Origin: Mycobacterium simiae | Lineage (GTDB): Bacteria; Actinomycetota; Actinomycetes; Mycobacteriales; Mycobacteriaceae | DNA length: 64,000 nt | Assembly: GCF_010727605.1 (NCBI RefSeq) | Contig: NZ_AP022568.1 | Location: 868,001-932,000, forward strand | Reading direction: 5' to 3' | Part shown: positions 29,568-42,004 of the stretch, in pieces | Layout of the letters: each line of letters opens with the position of its first letter | Position numbering within the stretch: the first letter of the stretch is position 1 | Made by a program: the position numbers and the translations under genes | Notes under the pieces: generated by a model | Databases searched by the model: none | What the model saw: only the letters and a program-made list of their open reading frames with translations | Told to the model about the DNA's origin: nothing

Positions 29568-31040
29568 CTACGGCGCGGCGATCTGGGCACGAGCGGCCCG
29601 CAGCCGGGCCAGGCTGCGATCGCAACCGAGCAGCTCCAACGACTCGAACAGTGGCGGGCTGATCGTCGTCCCGGTGACCGCGACCCGGATGGGGCCGAAC
29701 GCCTTGCGCGGTTTGAGGCCCAGTCCCTCGATCAAGGCGGATTTCAGCGCCTCCTCGATGTGGGACGCGGTCCAGCCCGTCGCGCCGTCCAGGGCCGTCA
29801 GGGCGGCCTCCAGCACCGCTGCCCCGTCGGGCCCCAGCTCCTTGGCGGCGGCCCTGGGGTCGATCGCGTAGTCGTCGTCGTTGAGGAACCTCAGCAGATC
29901 CCAGGCATCGGCCAGCACCACGATGCGCGTCTGCACCAACCCGGCCGCGGTCGCGAACGCCGCCGCGTCCAGCGGCAGCCGATGCCCGTGTGCGACGAAA
30001 TAGTCACGCAGCCGAGCGGTGAAGTCCTCGGCATCGAGCATCCGGATGTGTTCGGCGTTGATGGCGTCGGCCTTTTTCTGGTCGAAGCGGGCCGGGTTGG
30101 AGTTGACGTCGACCACGTCGAACGCGGCCACCATCTCGTCCAGGCTGAACACATCGTGATCGTCGGCGATCGCCCAGCCAAGCAGCGCAAGGTAATTCAG
30201 TAGGCCTTCCGGGATGAAGCCCCGGTCGCGGTGGGCGAATAGGTTGGACTGCGGGTCACGCTTGGACAGCTTCTTGGTGCCCTCGCCCAATACCGTTGGC
30301 AGGTGGGCGAATTCCGGAACGCGCTCGGCCACTCCGATGCGGATCAACGCCTGGTACAACGCCAGCTGACGCGGCGTGGAGGGCAGCAGGTCCTCGCCGC
30401 GTAGCACGTGGGTGATCTTCATCAGCGCGTCGTCGCACGGGTTGACCAAGGTGTACAACGGATCTCCGCTGGCGCGGGTCAACGCGAAATCGGGTACCGA
30501 GCCCGCCGCGAAGGTGGTGGCGCCGCGCACCAGGTCATTCCAGCGCAGGTCTTCGTCCGGCATCCGCAGGCGCACCACCGGCTTCCGGCCCTCGGCCAGG
30601 AACGCGGCGCGCTGGGCGTCGGTCAGTTGCCGGTCGAAGTTGTCGTAGCCCAGTTTGGGGTTGCGGCCGGCGGCAATGTGACGGGCCTCGACCTCCTCGG
30701 GGGTGGAAAACGCGTAGTAGGCCTCACCCGCCGCGAGCAGCTTGTCCACCACGTCGCGGTAGAGGTGACTGCGCTGCGATTGCCGATACGGAGCGTAGGG
30801 GCCGCCGATCTCGGGGCCCTCGTCCCAATCCAGACCGAGCCAGCGCAGCGCGTCGAGCAGAGCCAGATAGCTTTCCTCGCTGTCGCGCTGCGCGTCGGTG
30901 TCCTCGATCCGAAAGACGAAGGTTCCGCCGGTGTGCCGGGCGTACGCCCAGTTGAACAGCGCGGTGCGGACCATCCCGACGTGCGGAGTGCCGGTCGGCG
31001 ATGGACAGAACCGGACTCGAACCCCGCTCGATGGGGTCAC
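29568..31040 (-). CDS. gltX: Glutamyl-tRNA synthetase (non-discriminating)
   Basis: 490 aa, the M. tuberculosis length. Class I signature [20 protein letters not shown] replaces HIGH, and [11 protein letters not shown] is the KMSKS loop. Because GatCAB is encoded nearby and no GlnRS is seen, this enzyme probably glutamylates both tRNA-Glu and tRNA-Gln. Start GTG 31040 overlaps the FAH-family stop (GTGA), so the genes are translationally coupled. Confidence 0.97.
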   Translation of the reverse strand: MTPSSGVRVRFCPSPTGTPHVGMVRTALFNWAYARHTGGTFVFRIEDTDAQRDSEESYLALLDALRWLGLDWDEGPEIGGPYAPYRQSQRSHLYRDVVDKLLAAGEAYYAFSTPEEVEARHIAAGRNPKLGYDNFDRQLTDAQRAAFLAEGRKPVVRLRMPDEDLRWNDLVRGATTFAAGSVPDFALTRASGDPLYTLVNPCDDALMKITHVLRGEDLLPSTPRQLALYQALIRIGVAERVPEFAHLPTVLGEGTKKLSKRDPQSNLFAHRDRGFIPEGLLNYLALLGWAIADDHDVFSLDEMVAAFDVVDVNSNPARFDQKKADAINAEHIRMLDAEDFTARLRDYFVAHGHRLPLDAAAFATAAGLVQTRIVVLADAWDLLRFLNDDDYAIDPRAAAKELGPDGAAVLEAALTALDGATGWTASHIEEALKSALIEGLGLKPRKAFGPIRVAVTGTTISPPLFESLELLGCDRSLARLRAARAQIAAP

Positions 31041-31846
31041 GACTTTCCTTTTCGGACCACGGGATTGGACAGCGTGCCGATGCCCTCGATGGTGATCGCG
31101 ACGGTGTCACCGTCCTCAATGGGGCCGACTCCGGCTGGTGTCCCGGTAAGGATGAGGTCGCCGGGCAACAACGTCATCACCGCCGAGATCCACTCCACGA
31201 TCGCGCCGACGTCGTGAATCAGCAGCGAGGTGCGGCTGTCCTGTTTGACCTCGCCGTTGACCTCGGTGCGCAGTGCGAGGTCGGACGGGTCTAGCGGGCT
31301 CAAGTCGGTCACGACCCACGGTCCGACCGGGCAAAAAGTGTCGTGCGCCTTGGCGCGAGTCCATTGCCCGTCCGCCTTTTGTTGATCGCGCGCCGACACG
31401 TCGTTGGCGATGGTGTAGCCGAGGATGTTGTCGGCGGCTTGGGCGGCGGGGACGTCCTTGCATGGGCGGCCGATCACCACCGCCAGCTCCCCTTCGAAGT
31501 GCACGGGTGATGCGTTGGCCGGCAACCGGATCGGCACGTTCGGCCCGATAATGGCGGTGTTGGGCTTGAGGAAGATGATCGGATCCTCCGCGGCGGGCCC
31601 GGTGGCGAATTTCGCCATTTCGGCGATGTGGTCGGCGTAGTTCTTGCCGATGCAGACGACCTTGCCCGCCAGCATCGGCGCTAACAGCCGAACGTCCGCG
31701 ACGGGCCACGAGCGGCCGGTGAACGTCGGGGTGCCGAAGGGGTGTTCGGCAATTTCACGGGCAACCATCGCGCTGGGGTCCTCCAGCGGACCCTCAATGC
31801 TGACAAAGGAAACACCGTCCGGACTGGCGATTCGACCAAGGCGCAT
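31037..31846 (-). CDS. Fumarylacetoacetate hydrolase family protein
   Basis: 269 aa, ortholog of Rv2993c. The FAH fold signature is [18 protein letters not shown], with metal ligands in [19 protein letters not shown] (two Glu), and [24 protein letters not shown] [15 protein letters not shown] closes the active site. Members hydrolyse or decarboxylate acylpyruvates and related diketo acids, and some are oxaloacetate tautomerases or decarboxylases. The reaction is not predictable. It overlaps gltX by 4 bp and the tandem repeat array begins 15 bp upstream of its start, in its promoter region. Confidence 0.92.
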   Translation of the reverse strand: MRLGRIASPDGVSFVSIEGPLEDPSAMVAREIAEHPFGTPTFTGRSWPVADVRLLAPMLAGKVVCIGKNYADHIAEMAKFATGPAAEDPIIFLKPNTAIIGPNVPIRLPANASPVHFEGELAVVIGRPCKDVPAAQAADNILGYTIANDVSARDQQKADGQWTRAKAHDTFCPVGPWVVTDLSPLDPSDLALRTEVNGEVKQDSRTSLLIHDVGAIVEWISAVMTLLPGDLILTGTPAGVGPIEDGDTVAITIEGIGTLSNPVVRKGKS

Positions 31847-31860
31847 TCCGTCGAGCCTAG

Positions 31861-32293
31861 TGTCGGTCGCGAGACCGGCGGCAGCCGGGCGACGCGGGCC
31901 GACACCATCAACCCCGTGTCGGTCGCGAGACCGGCGGCAGCCGGGCGACGCGGGCCGACACCATCAACCCCGTGTCGGTCGCGAGACCGGCGGCAGCCGG
32001 GCGACGCGGGCCGACACCATCAACCCGTGTCGGTCGCGAGACCGGCGGCAGCCGGGCGACGCGGGCCGACACCATCAACCCGTGTCGGTCGCGAGACCGG
32101 CGGCAGCCGGGCGACGCGGGCCGACACCATCAACCCGTGTCGGTCGCGAGACCGGCGGCAGCCGGGCGACGCGGGCCGACACCATCAACCCGTGTCGGTC
32201 GCGAGACCGGCGGCAGCCGGGCGACGCGGGCCGACACCATCAACCCCGTGTCGGTCGCGAGACCGGCGGCAGCCGGGCGACGCGGGCCGACAC
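31861..32293. repeat. Tandem array of a 55/56-bp unit, about 7.8 copies
   Basis: Copies begin at 31861, 31917, 31973, 32028, 32083, 32138, 32193 and 32249 (last one ~45 bp). Units are identical except for a C-run of 3 or 4 (CAACCCG or CAACCCCG) that makes 55 or 56 bp. Each begins TGTCGGTCGCGAGACCGG and ends CCGACACCATCAACCC. Inside are three dyads: GTGTCGG with CCGACAC across the unit, GGTC-GCGA-GACC, and CCGGC-GGCA-GCCGG. The array fills most of the 546-bp gap between the divergent FAH and MFS genes. It has no spacers. All plus frames stay open through it, so nearby gene calls extend into it falsely. Confidence 0.95.
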
Positions 32294-33596
32294 GGGCGGC
32301 AACAGACCGGCGCACGGCCGCGGTCCAAACCTGATGCACCGTCCCAAATTGCCGTCGGCCGAGTCGCCACCTACTTGTGGAAACATGGACAAATGACGAA
32401 GGAGCCAACCGCGTCGGAATCACCGAACGCCGGCACACGCTGGGCGATCATGATCGTCGCGCTGGTTGTGACGTCGAGTTCCTTCCTGTTCATCAACGGC
32501 GTCGCGTTCCTGATCCCGGCGCTGGAAGCCGAACGCAAAACCTCGCTGGCCCAGGCCGGTCTGTTGTCCTCGATGCCCAGCTGGGGCATGGTCGTCACGC
32601 TCATCGCGTGGGGCTACGTACTCGATCGCGCCGGCGAGCGACTGGTCTTGACCGTGGGCTCGGCGCTCACGGCGGGCGCGGCCTACGCGGCGACCGCGAC
32701 GGACTCGTTGGTGCGGGTCGGCCTATTCCTGTTCCTCGGGGGAATGGCCGCGGGCGGTTGTAATGCCGCCGGTGGCCGACTCGTGTCGGGCTGGTTCCCG
32801 CCGCAGCAACGTGGCCTGGCGATGGGAATTCGCCAGACCGCCCAACCGCTGGGTATTGCCCTGGGGGCCTTGGTAATACCCGAGTTGAGTGAGCACAGCC
32901 CGCACGCGGGCCTGATGTTTCCCGCAATCGCGTGCACGCTGGCCGCCCTGATCAGCCTGGTGGGCATAACCGACCCGCCGCGCAAATCCCGCGCATCGGC
33001 CACCGACCAGGAACTGGCGAGCCCCTATCGCGGCTCGTGGGTGCTGTGGCGAATCCACGCGGCGTCGGCATTGCTGATGATGCCGCAAACGGTGACCGTT
33101 ACGTTCATGTTGGTCTGGCTGATTCGCAACGACGGCTGGTCGATCGCGTCCGCCGGCGCGGCGATGACCGTCTCGCAACTGCTTGGCGCGCTGGGCCGCA
33201 TCCTGGTGGGGCGATGGTCAGACCGCATCGGCTCGAGGATGCGCCCCGTCGCCCTGATCGCCGCCGCCGCGGCTCTCACCCTGTTTGCGCTGGCGTTCGC
33301 CGACGGCCGGACTTCGCGTTACGAAGTGCCGCTGATGATCCTCGTCTCGGTGATCGCGGTGCTCGACAACGGATTGGAAGCAACCGCGATCACCGAGTTC
33401 GCCGGCCCGTTCTGGAGCGGGCGGGCGCTGGGTATCCAGAACACCACCCAGCGGCTGATGGCGGCAGCGGGACCCCCGCTTTTCGGTGCGTTCATCAGTG
33501 CGGCGCGGTATCCGCCGGCGTGGGCGTTGTGCGGGTTGTTTCCGCTACTGGCGATCCCGGTGGTGCCGATCCGTTTGCTACCACCGGGTTTGGAAA

Positions 33597-34603
<1,007 letters not shown>

Positions 34604-34607
<4 letters not shown>

Positions 34608-36190
34608 GACAGGTCAACCACTTCCAGTTTGTTGGCGCCGACGGCGGCCGAGATCGCCGATCGGACATCGGTGGGCACATCCTGATCGAGCCGCAACAGG
34701 ATCGTCGCGCTCGGCCCCTCGGCATCCTCGGAGAGCTGCGCGGCTTGAATATTCACGCCGGCTTCACCGAGGATAGTGCCGATCTTCCCCAACGCCCCGG
34801 GCGCATCGGCGTAGTTGATCACCAGGTTGGTGCCCTGCGCGCGCAGGTCGAAGTTGCGGCCGTTGATCTGAACGATCTTCTCGACCAGCTGCGGCCCGGA
34901 CAAGGTGCCGGCCACGTTGACGGTGGAGCCGTCGTGGGCCACGGCACGCGCATCCAAGACGCTGCGGTGGTTGGGACTTTCGGTGGCCGTGCTGATGTCG
35001 GCGGTCACTCCGCGTTCGGCGGCCAACGCCGGCGCGTTGACGAAGGTGACGGGATCTTCGATGACCGCCGAGAACAGCCCTCGCAAGGCCGAAAGTCGCA
35101 GCACCTCAACATCTTCGGATGCCAGCTCGCCGCGTACCTGGACTGACAACGAGGCCGGCAGACCGTCGGACAGCGCGGCGGCCAATACCCCGAGTTTGCG
35201 TGCCAGGTCCAGCCACGGCGCCACCTCTTCGTTGACCACGCCGCCGCCGACATTGACCGCGTCGGGTACGAACTCGCCGGCCAGCGCGAGCCGTACGCTT
35301 TCGGCCACATCGGTGCCCGCACGGTCCTGCGCCTCGGCGGTTGATGCACCCAGGTGGGGCGTCACCACCACTTGCGGCAAGTCGAAAAGCGGGCTGTCCG
35401 TACAGGGCTCGCTGGCGAACACGTCGAGCCCGGCGGCGCGGACATGACCGCTGGTGATCGCCTCGGCCAGCGCCGCCTCGTCGACCAGACCGCCGCGCGC
35501 GGCGTTGACGATGATGACGCCGGGCTTGGTCTTGGCCAGCGCCTCCTTGTCGATTAGCCCCGCCGTCTCCGGCGTCTTCGGCAGATGCACCGAGATGAAG
35601 TCGGCGCGCGCCAGTAGGTCGTCCAGCGGCAGCAGTTCGATACCGAGCTGCGCGGCGCGCGCCGGCGAGACGTAGGGATCGTAGGCGACGATGTGGGTGC
35701 CGAACGCCGCGAGCCGCGCCGCGACCAATTGGCCGATTCGGCCCAGCCCGACGATGCCGACGGTCTTGTCGAAGAGTTCGGTGCCCGAAAATGACGAGCG
35801 TTTCCACGTGTGTTGGCGCAATGTGGCGTCAGCCGCCGCGATCTGTCGGGATGCGGCCAGCAGCAACGCGATCGCGTGCTCGGCGGCGCTGTGGATGTTC
35901 GACGTGGGCGCGTTGACGACCAGCACACCGCGTTCGGTGGCTGCGTCGACGTCGACGTTGTCCAAGCCGACGCCGGCGCGGGCCACGATCTTGAGTTTGG
36001 GCGCGGCCGCCAGGACCTCGGCGTCGACGGTGGTCGCCGACCGCACCAGCAGCGCGTCGGCCTCGGGCACCGCCGCCAACAGCTTCTCTCGGTCCGGTCC
36101 GTCTACCCATCGCACCTCGACCTGGTCGCCCAAGGCGGCGACAGTCGATTGAGCGAGTTTGTCGGCGATCAATACAACAGGCAAGTTCAC
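34604..36190 (-). CDS. serA: D-3-phosphoglycerate dehydrogenase (long type with ASB and ACT domains)
   Basis: 528 aa, same as M. tuberculosis SerA1. First step of serine synthesis. The Rossmann motif is [20 protein letters not shown], and the NAD/catalytic regions [13 protein letters not shown] and the His in [16 protein letters not shown] are present. An intervening ASB domain (about 320-450) and a C-terminal ACT domain ([17 protein letters not shown]) provide serine feedback control. Start ATG 36190. It is divergent from the FAD oxidoreductase, 41 bp away. Confidence 0.97.
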
Positions 36191-36231
36191 CCGACCAGGC
36201 TATAGGCCGGGGTCTGGACTGTAATTGACCG

Positions 36232-37695
36232 GTGGACGTCACCGTCGTCGGCAGCGGACCCAACGGCTTGGCCACCGCCGTCATATGTGCCCGCGCTGGA
36301 CTCAAAGTGCAGGTCATCGAGGCACAGCAGACGCTGGGTGGCGGGGCCCGCACCGCGACCGACCCAGAATTTGCCGGAGTTGAACACGACATCTGCTCGG
36401 CCGTGCATCCCCTGGCGCTGGCCTCACCGTTTTTCGCCGAGTTCGACCTGGCCGCACGCGGCGTGCAGCTGAAAGTGCCCGACATCGCCTACGGCAATCC
36501 GCTGCCGGGCCGGCCGGCCGCGATCGCCTACCGCGACCTCGAAGGCACCTGCGCCGAGCTGTCCGACGGTGCGTCCTGGCGGAAACTGCTCGCCCCACTG
36601 GTGACGGACTGGGCGGCGGTGGTGGACGTTCTGCTCGGCGACAAGCGTTCCATGCCGGCGTCGCTGCCCGCGGCGCTGCGCCTGGGGATGCGAATGCTGG
36701 CCCAGGGCACGCCGGCCTGGGGCTCGCCGGTGGGTTTACTGAGCGGCGCTGACAACCGAGCCTTGTTCACCGGCGTTGCCGCCCATGTGCTTTCGCGCAT
36801 GCCGTCCATCACCGCGGCCGGAGCCGGGTTGCTGCTGGCCGTGCTGGCGCACGCGGTGGGCTGGCCGATTCCGGTGGGCGGCAGCCAGGCGATCACCGAC
36901 GCGTTACTCGCCGACCTGCGCGCGCACGGCGGCGAAGTGACCGCCGGTGTCGAAATCACCGAGCCGCCAAGCGGTGTCGTTGCGTTCGATACGGCGCCCA
37001 CCGCCCTCCTGCGGATCTACGGCCGGAGTTTTCCAGGGCTGCCAAAGCGCTACGCAAAAGCTTTGCGCCGCTACCACTTTGGGCCCGGTGTTGCCAAGGT
37101 CGATTTCGTCCTCAACGGCGAGATTCCCTGGTCGGATCCGCGCCTGCGGGCCGCGCCCACCCTGCATCTGGGCGGCACCCGCGAACAGATGGCGTTCGCC
37201 GAGAAGGAGATCGCAGCCGGACGGCACGCGCAGTGGCCGATGGTGCTGGCCGCCGCGCCGCACCTCGTCGATCCCGGCCGCATCGACGCCGGGGGCCGTC
37301 GACCGTTCTGGACGTACGCCCACGTGCCGGCTGGTTCCACGCTCGACGCGACCGAAGCCGTCACCGCGACCGTCGAACGATTCGCCCCCGGCTTCCGCGA
37401 CATCGTGGTCGCCGCCCGGACGGTCCCCGCCGCGCAGTTGGCCGCCCACAACGCCAACTACGTCGGCGGTGACATCGGCATGGGCGCGAACTCGGCCTGG
37501 CGCGCGATCGCCGGGCCCACACCGCGCGTCGACCCGTGGCGCACGCCGATTCCGCGGGCATATCTGTGTTCGGCGGCCACCCCGCCGGGCGGCGGCGTGC
37601 ACGGCATGGCCGGGTATTACGCCGCCCGCAGCTTGTTGCGCCGCGAGTTCGGCATCACTCAAATGCCGGCGCTGCGGCCTAAGCTGACCGCGTGA
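36232..37695 (+). CDS. FAD-dependent oxidoreductase, phytoene-desaturase-like
   Basis: 487 aa, ortholog of Rv2997. The dinucleotide motif GSGPNGLATA begins at residue 7. EAQQTLGGGARTATDPEF follows, as in amine oxidase and phytoene dehydrogenase families. A C-terminal FAD loop (YLCSAATPPGGGVHGMAGYYAAR) completes the fold. It lacks features that would point to one substrate. Start is GTG 36232. Its stop overlaps the start of the flavodoxin-like gene (GTGA), so the pair is co-expressed. Confidence 0.9.
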   Translation: MDVTVVGSGPNGLATAVICARAGLKVQVIEAQQTLGGGARTATDPEFAGVEHDICSAVHPLALASPFFAEFDLAARGVQLKVPDIAYGNPLPGRPAAIAYRDLEGTCAELSDGASWRKLLAPLVTDWAAVVDVLLGDKRSMPASLPAALRLGMRMLAQGTPAWGSPVGLLSGADNRALFTGVAAHVLSRMPSITAAGAGLLLAVLAHAVGWPIPVGGSQAITDALLADLRAHGGEVTAGVEITEPPSGVVAFDTAPTALLRIYGRSFPGLPKRYAKALRRYHFGPGVAKVDFVLNGEIPWSDPRLRAAPTLHLGGTREQMAFAEKEIAAGRHAQWPMVLAAAPHLVDPGRIDAGGRRPFWTYAHVPAGSTLDATEAVTATVERFAPGFRDIVVAARTVPAAQLAAHNANYVGGDIGMGANSAWRAIAGPTPRVDPWRTPIPRAYLCSAATPPGGGVHGMAGYYAARSLLRREFGITQMPALRPKLTA

Positions 37696-38291
37696 CCAAA
37701 CTCGCAGTCATCTACTACTCGGCCACCGGCCACGGCACCACAATGGCCAAGCGCGTCGCCGCTGCGGCCGAGGCCGCCGGCGCCGAGGTTCGCATTCGCC
37801 CGGTTGCCGAGACGCGCGACCCAGCGTCCTTCGCGCAGAACCCCGCGTGGACGGCGAACTACCACGCCACCAAAGACCTGCCGGCCGCGACCGGCGAGGA
37901 CATCGTCTGGGCCGATGCCGTTGTCTTCGGCTCCCCCACTCGCTTCGGCTCGCCCGCCGCTCAGCTCCGCGACTTCCTGGACTCGCTGGGCGGGCTGTGG
38001 GCCGAGGGCAAGCTGGCCGACAAGGTGTACGCGGGGTTCACATCCTCGAATACCCTGCACGGTGGTCAGGAGACGACGCTGGTCTCGCTCTACTTGACGC
38101 TGATGCACTTCGGCGGCATCCTCGTCCCGCCGGGCTACACCGATCCGTGCAAGTTCGTCGACGGCAACCCGTATGGGGCCAGCCTGGTCAGCACCCACGA
38201 CAACATCGAGCACATCGGTGAGGTCACGGCCGCCGCGTTGGAACACCTGGCGCGCCGGGTCGTGACGATCGCCGACCGCCTTTCGTCGTAG
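37692..38291 (+). CDS. WrbA-like flavodoxin-fold NAD(P)H:quinone oxidoreductase
   Basis: 199 aa. The FMN phosphate loop is YYSATGHGTTMAK (8-20). ADAVVFGSPTRFGSPAAQLRDF and AGFTSSNTLHGGQETTLVSL are classical WrbA motifs. WrbA proteins reduce quinones by two electrons and protect against oxidative stress. Coupled by a 4-bp overlap to the preceding FAD oxidoreductase, so it may serve as its electron partner or simply share expression. I do not recall a counterpart at this place in M. tuberculosis. Confidence 0.93.
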   Translation: MTKLAVIYYSATGHGTTMAKRVAAAAEAAGAEVRIRPVAETRDPASFAQNPAWTANYHATKDLPAATGEDIVWADAVVFGSPTRFGSPAAQLRDFLDSLGGLWAEGKLADKVYAGFTSSNTLHGGQETTLVSLYLTLMHFGGILVPPGYTDPCKFVDGNPYGASLVSTHDNIEHIGEVTAAALEHLARRVVTIADRLSS

Positions 38292-38300
38292 CCCAGCGCG

Positions 38301-38360
38301 CTTGCGCCCGGCTGGCCGGGCGGTCGTAACCTTGCGCCCGGCTGGCCGGGCGATCGAAGC
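38301..38360. repeat. Tandem 30-bp repeat with hairpins between wrbA-like gene and ilvC
   Basis: Two direct copies of 30 bp (38301-38330 and 38331-38360), 27 of 30 identical, each beginning CTTGCGCCCGGCTGGCCGGG. A degenerate third partial copy follows (CCGCCGCCCGGCC). Each copy holds the dyad GCCCGG-CTGG-CCGGGC. The place, between converging gene ends, suggests a double terminator made by duplication. No T-tract is present. Confidence 0.75.
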
Positions 38361-38391
38361 CCGCCGCCCGGCCAAGCGCTCGGTAAAGGTG

Positions 38392-39477
<1,086 letters not shown>

Positions 39478-39984
39478 TTACTTGGCGGTGCCGATGCCGC
39501 GTGGGCCGCGGGATAGCGAAACCACACCCGATTGGACGATCTCTCGGATACCGAACGGTTCGAGCACGCGCAACAGCGCCTCGAGCTTACCGCGGGTACC
39601 GGTGGCCTCTACGGTCAGCGATTCAGGGGAAACGTCGATGACCTTGGCACGGAACAGGTTTGCTGCCTCGACTACCTGTGCCCGGGTGGCAGCGTCGGCG
39701 CGCACCTTGATGAGCGCCAATTCGCGAGCCACCGAGTTGTCCTCGTCCTGCTCGACGATCTTGATGACGTTGATCAACTTGTTTAGCTGCTTGGTGACTT
39801 GTTCGAGCGGTGTTTCCTCGGCGGAAACGACGATTGTCATGCGCGACATGTCCTTCTGTTCGGTGGCACCCACCGCGAGCGACTCGATGTTGAAGCCACG
39901 CCGAGAGAACAGTGCCGCGACGCGCGCGAGCACACCGGGTTTGTCTTCCACCAACACCGACAAGGTGTGCGTCTTCGTATACAT
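39478..39984 (-). CDS. ilvN: Acetolactate synthase regulatory (small) subunit
   Basis: 168 aa (called ilvH in some annotations). N-terminal ACT domain (HTLSVLVEDKPGVLARVAAL, residues 5-24) binds valine for feedback inhibition, with a second regulatory domain behind it. It stimulates and controls IlvB. Its ATG shares one base with the ilvB stop (TGATG), indicating translational coupling. Confidence 0.97.
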   Translation of the reverse strand: MYTKTHTLSVLVEDKPGVLARVAALFSRRGFNIESLAVGATEQKDMSRMTIVVSAEETPLEQVTKQLNKLINVIKIVEQDEDNSVARELALIKVRADAATRAQVVEAANLFRAKVIDVSPESLTVEATGTRGKLEALLRVLEPFGIREIVQSGVVSLSRGPRGIGTAK

Positions 39985-41864
39985 CAGGCGTGCCCCTCGG
40001 TCTCGTCGTCGAACAGCGGGCGGATTCCGCGGGCGTGCTGGATCTCGTCATTGCTGGTGCCGGCGGCCACCATCGGCCACACCTGAGCGTCGGCGCCGAC
40101 GATGAAGTCGATCACCACCGGGCAGTCGTTGATCGCACGCGCCTGGTTGATCACGTCAACGACGTCTTCCTCACGCTCGCAACGCAATCCGACGCAACCC
40201 AACGCCTCGGCCAGCTTCACGAAATCCGGGATGCGGCGCGAATGCGTGGCCAGGTCGGTTTGGGAGTAGCGCTCCTCATAGAACAGGCTCTGCCACTGCC
40301 GCACCATGCCCAGGTTGCCGTTGTTGATCAGCGCCACCTTGATGGGTATGCCCTCGACCGCGCAGGTGGCCAACTCCTGGTTGGTCATCTGGAAGCATCC
40401 GTCGCCGTCGATCGCCCAGACCTCCGCCTCGGGCCGAGCGACTTTGGCGCCCATGGCGGCCGGGATCGCGAAGCCCATCGTGCCCAGGCCGCCGGAGTTC
40501 AGCCAGGTGCGCGGGTTTTCGTAGGAGATGAACTGCGCTGCCCACATCTGGTGCTGACCGACGCCGGCAACGTACACCGCCTCGGGCCCGGCGATCTTGC
40601 CGAGCTGCTCGATCACGTACTCCGGGCTCAGGCTGCCGTCACTTTGCGGGCCGTAGCTGAGCGGATAGGTGGACTGAACATCGTTCAGATAAGCCCACCA
40701 CGCGTCCATCTCCGGAACCTTGGCGGTACCGGCATCCCCATCCTGGCGAAGCATCGCGATCAGGTCGGTGATGACAGCCTTGACGTCGCCGACGATCGGC
40801 ACGTCGGCCACCCGGTTCTTGCCGATCTCGGCCGGGTCGATGTCGGCGTGGATGACCTTGGCTTCGGGCGCAAAGGAATCGAGCTTTCCCGTTACGCGAT
40901 CGTCGAAGCGGGTGCCCAACGCGATCAGCAGATCGCTGCGCTGCAGCGCGGCCACCGCTGCGACCGTGCCGTGCATGCCCGGCATGCCCAGGTTCTGCCG
41001 GTGGCTGTCCGGGAACGCGCCCCGCGCCATCAGCGTGGTGACGACCGGAATCCCGGTCAGCTCGGCCAGATCCCGCAACTCCTCGGTCGCTTCGCCGCGG
41101 ATGACACCACCGCCGACGTACAGCACAGGTTTGCGCGAACGTGCGATCAGCTTGGCCGCCTCCCGGATCTGGCGGTTGTGCGGCTTGGTGTTCGGCTTGT
41201 AGCCCGGCAGGTCCATCCGCGGCGGCCAGCTGAACGTGCACTGGCCCTGCAGCACGTCCTTGGGAATATCGACGAGCACTGCGCCCGGCCGTCCCGACGC
41301 CGCGATGTGAAATGCCTCGGCCAGCACCCGGGGAATGTCGTCCCCGGAGCGAACCAGGAAGTTGTGCTTGGTAATCGGCATGGTGATGCCCGAAATGTCG
41401 GCTTCTTGAAAGGCGTCGGTGCCGATCAGGCCACGCCCGACTTGCCCGGTGACCGCAACCACGGGGATCGAGTCCATCTGCGCGTCCGCCAGCGGGGTCA
41501 CCAGGTTGGTGGCCCCCGGACCCGAGGTGGCCATCATGACGCCGACCTTGCCGGTGGCGTGCGCATAACCGCTCGCCGCGTGACCGGCGCCCTGCTCGTG
41601 CCGAACCAGCACGTGCCGCAGCTTCTTCGAGTCGAACAGCGGGTCGTAGACGGGAAGCACCGCGCCACCCGGGATCCCGAAAATGACCTCCACGCCGAGT
41701 TCCTCGAGTGACCGGATCACCGACTGGGCCCCGGTAAGTTGTTGCGGTGCAACGTGTTTGGTTTTCGCGGCCGGGACGTTGGCGGCGGCGGTAGCGTCCG
41801 GGCCGTCCGATGCCCAGTCGCCGTTCGCCGACCCGGCTCGTTGGTGCCTGGTGGGTGCGCTCAC
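39984..41864 (-). CDS. ilvB: Acetolactate synthase catalytic subunit
   Basis: 626 aa, ThDP enzyme that begins branched-chain amino acid synthesis. [16 protein letters not shown] and the catalytic Glu90 in [15 protein letters not shown] mark the pyrimidine domain. The ThDP/Mg site is [17 protein letters not shown] with INNGNLG. Residues 1-40 are a variable extension, as in M. tuberculosis IlvB1 (618 aa). It is headed by a leader peptide and attenuator on the same strand. Confidence 0.97.
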   Translation of the reverse strand: MSAPTRHQRAGSANGDWASDGPDATAAANVPAAKTKHVAPQQLTGAQSVIRSLEELGVEVIFGIPGGAVLPVYDPLFDSKKLRHVLVRHEQGAGHAASGYAHATGKVGVMMATSGPGATNLVTPLADAQMDSIPVVAVTGQVGRGLIGTDAFQEADISGITMPITKHNFLVRSGDDIPRVLAEAFHIAASGRPGAVLVDIPKDVLQGQCTFSWPPRMDLPGYKPNTKPHNRQIREAAKLIARSRKPVLYVGGGVIRGEATEELRDLAELTGIPVVTTLMARGAFPDSHRQNLGMPGMHGTVAAVAALQRSDLLIALGTRFDDRVTGKLDSFAPEAKVIHADIDPAEIGKNRVADVPIVGDVKAVITDLIAMLRQDGDAGTAKVPEMDAWWAYLNDVQSTYPLSYGPQSDGSLSPEYVIEQLGKIAGPEAVYVAGVGQHQMWAAQFISYENPRTWLNSGGLGTMGFAIPAAMGAKVARPEAEVWAIDGDGCFQMTNQELATCAVEGIPIKVALINNGNLGMVRQWQSLFYEERYSQTDLATHSRRIPDFVKLAEALGCVGLRCEREEDVVDVINQARAINDCPVVIDFIVGADAQVWPMVAAGTSNDEIQHARGIRPLFDDETEGHA

Positions 41865-41911
41865 TCTGGTCCTATCTTGTTGGGCTGGCTGTGGAAGTTT
41901 TGTCGACGCAA

Positions 41912-41947
41912 GAAAAAACCCCCGTCAGCTCCCGCTGATCGAGGGTT
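41912..41947 (-). terminator. ilvB attenuator terminator hairpin
   Basis: On the minus strand AACCC-TCGA-TCAGC, loop GGGA, GCTGA-C-GGGGGTT, followed by TTTTTTC. A hairpin plus run of T is rare in this genome. It lies between the leader peptide and the ilvB start at 41864, 47 bp before it, so transcription can end before ilvB. Confidence 0.88.
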
Positions 41948-42004
41948 GCGCGTTGGTACCGGATCGCTTCACATGCTGAAGGAGCTAGTCAGGCACCAAC
42001 GCGC
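41948..42004 (-). promoter_or_regulatory. ilvB leader: long-range pairing arms (pause or antiterminator stem)
   Basis: GCGCGTTGGTACC (41948-41960) and GGCACCAACGCGC (41992-42004) are complementary over 12 of 13 positions. One arm lies in the 3' half of the leader peptide codons (Arg-Val-Gly-Ala); the other directly abuts the terminator hairpin. Ribosome position on the leader peptide can open or free this stem, as expected in amino-acid attenuation. The exact competing structure was not worked out. Confidence 0.7.

Noticed and set aside
31861..32293. Tandem array as a CRISPR
   Set aside because: Units are contiguous with no unique spacers, the 55-bp period is one sequence, and no cas gene is in the window.
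31742..32392. N-terminal extension of the MFS gene through the tandem repeats (651-aa frame)
   Set aside because: The extension consists of frame-cycled repeat peptide. The transporter begins normally at ATG 32393 with a family-like N-terminus.
36187..36231. Riboswitch upstream of serA or the FAD oxidoreductase
   Set aside because: The divergent gap is only 41 bp, too short for a structured leader.
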